A stretch of DNA of 11,387 nt from Chloroflexota bacterium (GTDB lineage Bacteria; Chloroflexota; Ktedonobacteria; Ktedonobacterales; JACDGC01). Location of the stretch: positions 1-11,387 of the forward strand of contig JAKAOI010000027.1 in assembly GCA_021812265.1 (NCBI GenBank), in the 5' to 3' direction. Each line of letters starts with the position of its first letter. Positions within the stretch are counted from its first letter, which is position 1. The notes under the pieces are model-generated. The model did not search any database. It saw nothing but the letters and a program-made list of their open reading frames with translations, and was not told the origin of the DNA. Shown here piece by piece: positions 6,576 through 11,387 of this stretch. The translations under genes and the position numbers were made by a program.

Positions 6576-6662
6576 ACAGAGCATATTGAATGTCAGGTGT
6601 TCGGTACAGAGCAGATTAGATGTTTTTTGAAAAATCCGAGGTTGACAGAGTAGGTTGGATGT
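6576..6662 (+). repeat. Three imperfect 18-bp direct repeats upstream of the Nudix gene
   Basis: ACAGAGCATATTGAATGT (6576-6593), ACAGAGCAGATTAGATGT (6606-6623) and ACAGAGTAGGTTGGATGT (6645-6662) share the frame ACAGAGYAKRTTRRATGT. Spacing is 30 and 39 bases. The third copy overlaps the -35 hexamer of the predicted Nudix promoter, so these could be regulator-binding sites or worn copies of an element end. Confidence 0.6.
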
Positions 6663-6669
6663 ATATAGA
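6642..6669 (+). promoter_or_regulatory. Probable promoter of the Nudix gene
   Basis: TTGACA (6642-6647) and TATAGA (6664-6669) with a 16-base spacer lie 20 bases ahead of the ATG at 6690. The spacer and -35 contain the third 18-bp repeat. Confidence 0.5.
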
Positions 6670-6689
6670 AAAATGATTGGAGGATGTAT

Positions 6690-7160
6690 ATGGACTGGCA
6701 GTTTAGCGGGGAAAACTACATTTGCAACTTCCGAAGTGTTGGGGTTTTAATTCGAAACAATAAAATCTTGGTTCAATGTGACAAGGATGGTTTGGAATAC
6801 ACTTTGCCGGGAGGTCATGTCAAGATTGGTGAATGCTCAAATGATTCTCTTGTCCGGGAATACAAAGAAGAGACCGGAGCAGATATTATTTGCGAAAGAT
6901 TGATTTGGGTGGAAGAATGCTTCTGGGAGTGGAACAAAAAGCAGACAAGCACATTAGCATTTTATTATTTGATTAATTTGTGCGATGAAACGGATATTCC
7001 GGATAATGGAGAGTTTGTTTCCCAAAAAGATAATTGTAGTGTCGTATTAGGATGGGTTTCTTTGGAGAAAATTAAGTCATTAACAATATATCCTTCATTC
7101 CTAAAAGAAAAAATATTTGATATAGGCAATAACATTGAACATTTTGTAACTAAGGAATAA
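6690..7160 (+). CDS. Nudix hydrolase
   Basis: A 156-residue single-domain Nudix protein. The Nudix box is complete at about 44-66: GHVKIGE, seven residues, then REYKEETGAD, matching G-x5-E-x7-REUxEExGU, so the metal-binding Glu residues are present and the enzyme should be active. The family cleaves nucleoside diphosphates linked to another group; the substrate cannot be read from the sequence. Start 6690 is chosen because GGAGG (6679-6683) is 6 nt upstream; an ATG at 6684 directly abuts the ribosome site. The gene is AT-rich and unlike the GCGC-rich neighbours to its left. It lies inside the interval bounded by the 50-bp repeats, first of the transferred genes. Confidence 0.9.
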   Translation: MDWQFSGENYICNFRSVGVLIRNNKILVQCDKDGLEYTLPGGHVKIGECSNDSLVREYKEETGADIICERLIWVEECFWEWNKKQTSTLAFYYLINLCDETDIPDNGEFVSQKDNCSVVLGWVSLEKIKSLTIYPSFLKEKIFDIGNNIEHFVTKE

Positions 7161-7244
7161 TCAGAAAAAGTGAATTCGTCTTGTATCGAAATTAGGATTG
7201 GGTAAGTTTGATGTAATATAATTTAAAGAAAAGTTAGTGATAAG

Positions 7245-7487
7245 GTGTCTAAGAAATGTATTATCAGCAAATGTGCATTGTGTGGAAGAGAAAACATGGA
7301 ACTTATGCAGAGTCATATTATACCTAAATTGGTATATACCAGAGTGAAAACTTTTCAGAATTCCAGATTTCGAAACTTTCTTGATTTTAATCAGTTATTT
7401 CAAGATGGTGAGAAAAAACCGCGCTCAGGAAGAAAGCTGAGGACTATCGCTACAATTATTATCCCAAAGGAGGATATAGAGTCATGA
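7245..7487 (+). pseudogene. Truncated HNH-like CxxC/SHIIPK protein gene
   Basis: From a GTG at 7245 the frame begins like a family of HNH-type zinc/nuclease proteins of unknown role: CALCGRE (10-16), then ELMQSHIIPKLVY (18-30) and LFQDGEKKP (51-59). Full-length members continue with a second Cys pair (LLC..CE) and a long C-terminal domain. Here similarity stops after about residue 60 and the frame ends at residue 80, overlapping the hydrolase start by 4 nt. A deletion has probably joined the head of this gene to the leader of the hydrolase gene; the second Cys pair needed for a metal site is missing, so activity is unlikely. Family recognition is from motif memory and only moderately sure. 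Confidence 0.5.
7466..7473 (+). promoter_or_regulatory. Strong Shine-Dalgarno AAAGGAGG of the hydrolase gene
   Basis: Full anti-16S match 10 nt before the ATG at 7484. It fixes the start and is stronger than any ribosome site of the GCGC-rich genes, in keeping with a Firmicutes-type origin for this block. Confidence 0.75.
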
Positions 7488-8449
7488 ATAATAAGTTGAA
7501 TAGATTAATTTATACCGAGGAATATGTGCAGATAAATGGCATAAACCAGTATCTATATCACTCAGGTACGAAATATGAAAATCCTGTAATGTTATATTTA
7601 CACGGCGGACCTGGCAGTGCGGAGTCATTATTTGCTCATGCGTTTCAAGAAAAATGGGAAGACATTTATACAATTGTTCATTGGGATCAGCGGGGCGCAG
7701 GGAAAACGCTTAATAGAAATCCTGATAAACTTCCTACGATTGAATTGCTTCTAAAAGATTTATTTGAGGTAATTCAATATTTAAGGGGAAAATATAACAA
7801 AGATAAGATAATACTACTTGGACACTCGTGGGGAAGCATCTTGGGAAGTATTTATATAAAACGTTATCCAGAACAAGTGGATTATTACATTGGTGTAGGT
7901 CAAATTATAAATAAACTTGAAAATGAGCGTTTTATCTATGACAGGATCAAAGGAATGATTTTGCAGGCAAAGGACACAAAATCCCTTAAAAAGCTTGAGG
8001 CAATTGGTGATTACCCCGGAGACAAACTAGACAGCGAATGGTTAAAGAAAAGCATGCGATTAAGAAAATTGCAAGATAAATATAATTTGCCTTCTACTAA
8101 GTCAAGTACTTCTGCTATGAAAATTATATTCAAAAGTCCGATTTTCAAATTATCGGATCTATCTGCTTTGATAAAGGGCACTAAAGCAAACAAAAATACC
8201 TATGATTTTGTTGGAAACTTTAACTTAAATTCAGAGCCAGCCGAATATAAAGTTCCAATATATTATATATTCGGACAAGATGACTTGCAGACGCCTCCCA
8301 TGATTGCACAAGAATACTTTAATAAAATTAATGCGCCACATAAAGCCTTTTACCTAATATCCGATGCTGGGCATATGACAATGATAGATCAGCCAAAATC
8401 ATTTTTTGAAACGCTATTAGCAATTCATGACAATGAATTTGAATCATAA
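7484..8449 (+). CDS. Alpha/beta-fold hydrolase, proline iminopeptidase-like (S33 family)
   Basis: A 321-residue cytoplasmic alpha/beta hydrolase with no signal peptide. The HGGPG oxyanion motif (40-44) and WDQRGAG (67-73) are typical of S33 prolyl aminopeptidases. Nucleophile Ser115 sits in GHSWGS, an acid in FGQDD (D266 or D267), and His297 in SDAGHM, so the triad is complete. A cap domain at about 140-245 is rich in Lys and Ser. The family removes N-terminal proline from peptides, but many members act on other amides or esters, so the substrate is open. It is AT-rich with a high content of ATA, AAA and TTA codons. A TATAAT hexamer (7217-7222) ahead of the truncated HNH gene might start its transcript. 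Confidence 0.88.
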   Translation: MNNKLNRLIYTEEYVQINGINQYLYHSGTKYENPVMLYLHGGPGSAESLFAHAFQEKWEDIYTIVHWDQRGAGKTLNRNPDKLPTIELLLKDLFEVIQYLRGKYNKDKIILLGHSWGSILGSIYIKRYPEQVDYYIGVGQIINKLENERFIYDRIKGMILQAKDTKSLKKLEAIGDYPGDKLDSEWLKKSMRLRKLQDKYNLPSTKSSTSAMKIIFKSPIFKLSDLSALIKGTKANKNTYDFVGNFNLNSEPAEYKVPIYYIFGQDDLQTPPMIAQEYFNKINAPHKAFYLISDAGHMTMIDQPKSFFETLLAIHDNEFES

Positions 8450-8571
8450 TTCCAAGTGGGGGTAGAAGTATTATTCCATAAACAACGCCTATCCAAACGA
8501 CTACTTCTGAAATATACCCCACCGCTAAGGGGCTAATAGCTTCAAACGGCATCTTTATTACGCACTCAAGG
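8450..8571 (-). pseudogene. Possible minus-strand gene remnant encoding a hydrophobic helix
   Basis: On the minus strand from 8552 the frame reads MPFEAISPLAVGYISEVVVW and continues through a hydrophobic run ending LLPPLG. It has the look of a membrane-protein fragment, yet it continues backward into the hydrolase and forward into the 50-bp repeat without family support. The stretch also contains an imperfect inverted repeat (8456-8470 with 8502-8522). It may be debris of the gene that was present where the insert ends. I do not recognise it. Confidence 0.25.
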
Positions 8572-8621
8572 CATATTGAGTGTGTGGTATTGCTGTCAAT
8601 AGTAAAAGAGTGAGAGTGTGC
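8572..8621 (+). repeat. 50-bp direct repeat, copy 2 (methyltransferase gene tail without its gene)
   Basis: Identical to 6414-6463. Here it encodes only the last 13 codons and stop of the methyltransferase (HIECVVLLSIVKE), with unrelated sequence immediately upstream. It marks the right boundary of the AT-rich insert; partial similarity continues at 8640-8661 after 18 extra bases. Confidence 0.95.
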
Positions 8622-8711
8622 CACCTCTATATTGGCTTAGAAACGCTTGAAATACGGGGATAAATGAAAACTGAAGGCAGGAATTTGTTATGAAAGGAGC
8701 CGAGTATAACC

Positions 8712-9338
8712 TTGGAAAAAAATAATTGTACAATCCGTTTGGAAACAGAAAACGACTGGAATGAAGTAGAGAACCTGACAAGAGAGGCTTTTTGGAATAA
8801 ATATCATCCCGGCTGCTTGGAGCATTACATTCTTCATCGGTTCAGGAACCAGCCTGATTTTGTGAAGGAATTGGATTACGTTATTGAGGAAGATGGCAGA
8901 ATTGTGGCTCATATCATGTACTGCAATTCCGAAATAATGTGTGATGATGGACGAATTATTTCGATTATGACATTTGGTCCGGTCAGTGTGCTGCCGGAAT
9001 ATCAGGGCAAGGGATATGGAAGTAAGCTGATTCGCTTTACAATGAAAAAAGCGGCGGAGCTTGGCTGTGGAGCAATTGCGATTACCGGAAATCCCGATTA
9101 TTACCATAGATTTGGCTTTGCCAGCGGTCATTCAATGCATATTTATTACTCTGCTGTTCCGCGAGATAACGAGGCTCCGTTTTTTATGATAAAGGAATTG
9201 CAGTCAGGTTATCTTACGGGGATAACCGGCTCTTTTCAAGATCCCGACGGTTACGTAGTTGAAGATGCGGACGTTGACGCATTTGACGCAAACTTTCCGC
9301 CGAAAGAAAAAAAGAGGCTGCCGGGACAGTTAGTGTAA
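8712..9338 (+). CDS. GNAT-family N-acetyltransferase
   Basis: A 208-residue acetyltransferase that would use acetyl-CoA to acetylate an amine of unknown identity. The GNAT fold covers about 7-140. Motif A is QGKGYGS (98-104), the pyrophosphate-binding loop, preceded by FGPVSVLPEY; NPDYYHRFGF (127-136) is the usual motif B region. The C-terminal part with FPPKEKKRLPGQL is characteristic of a subgroup frequent in Firmicutes. The start is TTG at 8712 with AAAGGAG 12 nt upstream; no ATG or GTG in frame serves better. It lies 90 bases past repeat copy 2, so it is either part of the same acquired block or the original neighbour of the second repeat. It converges on the mccB-type gene. Confidence 0.88.
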   Translation: MEKNNCTIRLETENDWNEVENLTREAFWNKYHPGCLEHYILHRFRNQPDFVKELDYVIEEDGRIVAHIMYCNSEIMCDDGRIISIMTFGPVSVLPEYQGKGYGSKLIRFTMKKAAELGCGAIAITGNPDYYHRFGFASGHSMHIYYSAVPRDNEAPFFMIKELQSGYLTGITGSFQDPDGYVVEDADVDAFDANFPPKEKKRLPGQLV

Positions 9339-9353
9339 ATAAATATAATAACC

Positions 9354-9485
9354 GGGCTTTCGCTTCAGCAGAGATCATCGGGGATGTACAAGGGGCAGTT
9401 GTCCCTTGTACGGGTTCTGGAGTGTCCCCAGACCTTCCTCTGGTTCAGATACGAGAAATATATGCTTTCTTTCAAGCGAAAGTCC
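9354..9485. repeat. Compound double-hairpin element 2 within an outer inverted repeat
   Basis: Outer arms GGGCTTTCGCTT (9354-9365) and AAGCGAAAGTCC (9474-9485) pair at 11 of 12 positions. Inside are a hairpin with arms GTACAAGGG and CCCTTGTAC (9386-9394, 9403-9411) and a second, weaker one (9413-9420 with 9428-9434, one bulge). The order, a GGGGCAG hairpin followed by one with GTCCCCA at its right side, and the GCGAAAG outer sequence echo the element at 2845-2955. It lies between convergent genes. Confidence 0.65.
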
Positions 9486-9486
9486 T

Positions 9487-9534
9487 AAATAAAAAACAAG
9501 GCGATCTGCATGATAATTTTACAGAGCGCCTGTT
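9487..9534 (-). terminator. Rho-independent terminator of the mccB-type gene
   Basis: On the minus strand a stem of about 12 bp (9534-9522 with 9508-9495, one mismatch and one bulged base) is followed by six T then ATTT (9496-9487), 52 bases after the stop at 9586. On the plus strand the same stem is followed by T-rich sequence (9541-9557), so it may serve the GNAT gene too. Confidence 0.75.
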
Positions 9535-9585
9535 TCTCGCCGTTGTTTCCTTTTTTTGAGGAACATTGCCCGGATAGTTGTAGCG

Positions 9586-11193
9586 CTACATTCTAAAAAT
9601 CCCGAATTTTGTTTCTTCAATCGGCGCGCGAATTGACGCCGCTATACCCAAAGCCAGCGCGGCGCGAGTGTAAACCGGATCAATAATACCATCATCCCAA
9701 ATGCGCGCAGTGCTGTAATAGGGGTTGCCTTCGGCGTCATATTTTGCGGTAATCGGCGCCTTAAATTGCTCTTCTTCCTCTGGCGTTATAGTTGCGCCTT
9801 TGGCGGCCAGCGCGTCTTTGCGCACTGTCAGCAATGTGTTGGCGGCTTGTTCGCCGCCCATAACTGATATGCGCGCGTTCGGCCACATCCATAACTGGCG
9901 CGGCCCATAAGCGCGGCCGCACATGCCGTAATTACCGGCGCCAAAGCTGTTGCCGATCATGATTGTAAATTTAGGCACATTGGCGTTTGCCACCGCCATC
10001 ACCATTTTGGCGCCGTCTTTGGCGATTCCACCGGCTTCATATTGTCTGCCGACCATAAAGCCGGTAATATTCTGCAGGAAGATGAGAGGAGTTTTTCGCG
10101 CCGCGCACAATTCGATAAAATGCGTTGCTTTTAAGGCGCTTTCGCTGAACAAAACACCGTTATTCGCAATAATTCCTGCCGGATACCCAAAAATGCGCGC
10201 AAATCCACACACTAAAGTTTCTCCATACTGCGCCTTAAATTCATGGAACCGCGATCCATCAACAAGCCTTGCAATAATTTCATGTACATCATACCCATGC
10301 CGCCAGTTTCGAGACACAACGCCATAGATTTCTTTGGGATCATATTTTGGCTCTTCCGGAGCGGCTATTTCCCACGGCTCATATCTGGGCCGATTCAGGT
10401 GTGAAACAATACTGCGAATAATTGCCAGCGCATGTTCATCACTCAGCGCATAATGGTCCGAAACCCCCGAAATTCGGGTATGGACATCGGCGCCGCCTAA
10501 GTCTTCCGCTGAAACATCTTCGCCGGTTGCCGCTTTCACCAGTGGCGGCCCCGCTAAAAAGATAGTTCCGTTGCCGCGCACAATCACCGATTCATCGCTC
10601 ATCGCCGGAACATATGCGCCACCTGCGGTGCAAGACCCCATAACTGCGGCGATTTGGGTTATTCCTTTGGCGGACATGCGCGCTTGGTTATAAAAAATCC
10701 TCCCGAAGTGATCGCGATCAGGGAAAACATCTGCCTGAAACGGCAAGTTAGCGCCGCCGGAATCGACCAAATACACGCACGGCAAATGATTTTGTTCGGC
10801 GATTTCTTGCGCGCGCAGATGCTTTTTAACGGTTATGGGGAAATATGAGCCGCCTTTCACTGTGGCGTCATTGGCGACGATAACGCATTCTTGCCCTTCG
10901 ATAACGCCGATTCCGGTAACGATACCGGCGGCTGGCGCTTCATTATCATACATATCCCATGCGGCCAGCGCGCTGAATTCCAGAAACGGTGTATCTGCGT
11001 CCACCAGCGCAGCAATGCGTTCCCTCGCCAGCAGCTTTTTGCGGTTGCGGTGTTTAGCGATGGCGGAATCGCCGCCGCCCTTTTGCGCCAACGCTGTGCG
11101 TTCCGTCAGCTCATTCACCAGCGTTTGCATTGCGTTAAAATTTTCTTTATATTCCTCACTGTTTACATCAATGTGTGATTCTAAAACCCCCAT
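9586..11193 (-). CDS. mccB: Methylcrotonoyl-CoA carboxylase beta (carboxyltransferase) subunit
   Basis: A 535-residue carboxyltransferase of the biotin-dependent acyl-CoA carboxylases. It moves CO2 from carboxybiotin on the alpha subunit to 3-methylcrotonoyl-CoA in leucine/isovalerate breakdown. Two crotonase-fold halves are visible: N-terminal with [20 protein letters not shown] (114-133), VDSGGANLP (143-151) and [16 protein letters not shown] (186-201); C-terminal with [11 protein letters not shown] (372-382), [11 protein letters not shown] (414-424) and [15 protein letters not shown] (437-451). The [19 protein letters not shown] segment (207-225) and the [12 protein letters not shown] end are typical of MccB rather than propionyl- or acetyl-CoA carboxylases. 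Length agrees with the family. ATG at 11193 is preceded by AAGG at 12 nt, rather far. The alpha subunit, dehydrogenase and hydratase genes usually beside it are absent; downstream is a terminator, upstream a tnpB remnant whose frame overlaps its start. Confidence 0.93.
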   Translation of the reverse strand: MGVLESHIDVNSEEYKENFNAMQTLVNELTERTALAQKGGGDSAIAKHRNRKKLLARERIAALVDADTPFLEFSALAAWDMYDNEAPAAGIVTGIGVIEGQECVIVANDATVKGGSYFPITVKKHLRAQEIAEQNHLPCVYLVDSGGANLPFQADVFPDRDHFGRIFYNQARMSAKGITQIAAVMGSCTAGGAYVPAMSDESVIVRGNGTIFLAGPPLVKAATGEDVSAEDLGGADVHTRISGVSDHYALSDEHALAIIRSIVSHLNRPRYEPWEIAAPEEPKYDPKEIYGVVSRNWRHGYDVHEIIARLVDGSRFHEFKAQYGETLVCGFARIFGYPAGIIANNGVLFSESALKATHFIELCAARKTPLIFLQNITGFMVGRQYEAGGIAKDGAKMVMAVANANVPKFTIMIGNSFGAGNYGMCGRAYGPRQLWMWPNARISVMGGEQAANTLLTVRKDALAAKGATITPEEEEQFKAPITAKYDAEGNPYYSTARIWDDGIIDPVYTRAALALGIAASIRAPIEETKFGIFRM

Positions 11194-11290
11194 CGGTTGG
11201 TAGCGCCTTTCAGTAGGATGATAGCGGAACCGGCAAATATGCGCGCCGAGCGCAGCCGCTTACGCAACTCAAGTTCAGTTTCTATCATAT

Positions 11291-11387
11291 ATTGACACTC
11301 CGCATGGGCTAAAGCCCAACGGATTCTCGGTTCAACCCCGCAGGTATCCCCACGAGTCCCCGAAGGGCCTGTCCGGCCCATTTGATA
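11291..11387 (-). mobile_element. Right end of an IS200/IS605-family element: tnpB C-terminus and terminal hairpin (enters from the right edge)
   Basis: On the minus strand the frame at the edge reads GTRGDTCGVEPRIRWALAHA. The GDTCGVEPRI pattern, from a DNA sequence GGGGTTGAACCGAGAATCC, is typical of the last codons of TnpB, the RNA-guided nuclease of IS200/IS605 elements. It is followed by the terminal imperfect hairpin (stem CCGT and TGGGCT, loop TT; 11299-11323) and GAGTGTCAAT, the usual right end. A second stem, GGGCC-GGCCC (11365-11379), would be part of the omega-RNA scaffold. The tnpB frame has no stop at the hairpin and runs on to 11181, adding about 36 host-encoded residues. Most of the element is outside the window, so its completeness is unknown. 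Confidence 0.65.

Noticed and set aside
6576..6662. Short CRISPR array
   Set aside because: The three repeats are imperfect, only 18 bp, the spacers are of unequal length (12 and 21 bp), and there are no cas genes.
6464..9340. Integron gene-cassette array (Nudix, hydrolase and GNAT are typical cassette cargo)
   Set aside because: The 50-bp repeats have no attC layout (no RYYYAAC/GTTRRRY core sites or paired inner boxes), one copy is the coding end of a chromosomal gene, and no integron integrase is present.
10835..11203. Plus-strand frames opposite mccB
   Set aside because: They lie antisense to a clearly conserved carboxyltransferase and show no family motifs.

Overview
The window looks like bacterial chromosome carrying two or three layers of acquired DNA. 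The core genes are an HPPK-type folate enzyme, a dihydrolipoyl-dehydrogenase-type flavoprotein, tRNA-Asp(GUC) with no encoded CCA, an Fe-S RNA m5U methyltransferase and a methylcrotonoyl-CoA carboxylase beta subunit. They share a style rich in GCGC, GGCGCC and CCGGCG tetramers and hexamers. A leucine/isovalerate-type carboxylase, sigma70-type promoters and a CCA-less tRNA suit a Gram-negative, possibly alphaproteobacterial, host. This placement is inference only and not secure. The block at about 6464-9340 is visibly more AT-rich, has strong Shine-Dalgarno sequences (AAAGGAGG, GGAGG), and holds Nudix, alpha/beta-hydrolase and GNAT genes of a kind common in Firmicutes. It reads as horizontally acquired.

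Layout from left to right. (i) Positions 1-1724, minus strand: a tight three-gene set. It comprises a single-pass membrane protein with a four-cysteine outer domain, a translin-family protein (a family best known from eukaryotes and archaea), and, overlapping it by 8 nt and running off the left edge, a membrane protein whose start resembles a divergent membrane pyrophosphatase. (ii) 1725-2180: gene-poor, perhaps decayed. (iii) 2181-2726, minus: folK. (iv) 2845-2955: a compound double hairpin inside an outer inverted repeat, then a promoter and the flavoprotein gene (3038-4453) with its own terminator. (v) 4693-4966: tRNA-Asp on the minus strand with an almost ideal TTGACA-N17-TATAAT promoter, overlapped by a possible 50-residue small protein gene. 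(vi) 5166-6455: RlmD/TrmA-type methyltransferase. (vii) 6464-8621: an AT-rich insert bounded by a perfect 50-bp direct repeat of the 3' end of the methyltransferase gene, carrying a Nudix hydrolase, a truncated HNH-like gene and a proline-iminopeptidase-like hydrolase. A GNAT gene follows just outside the second repeat. (viii) 9354-9485: a second compound hairpin built like the first, then the terminator and the mccB-type gene on the minus strand. (ix) 11291-11387: the 3' end of an IS200/IS605-family tnpB element entering from the right edge and abutting mccB.

The strongest leads are the translin gene in its membrane-gene setting, the 50-bp repeat that marks an acquired island at the end of an RNA methyltransferase gene, and the tnpB/omega-RNA right end upstream of mccB. 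No CRISPR array, rRNA gene, integrase or complete transposase is visible.
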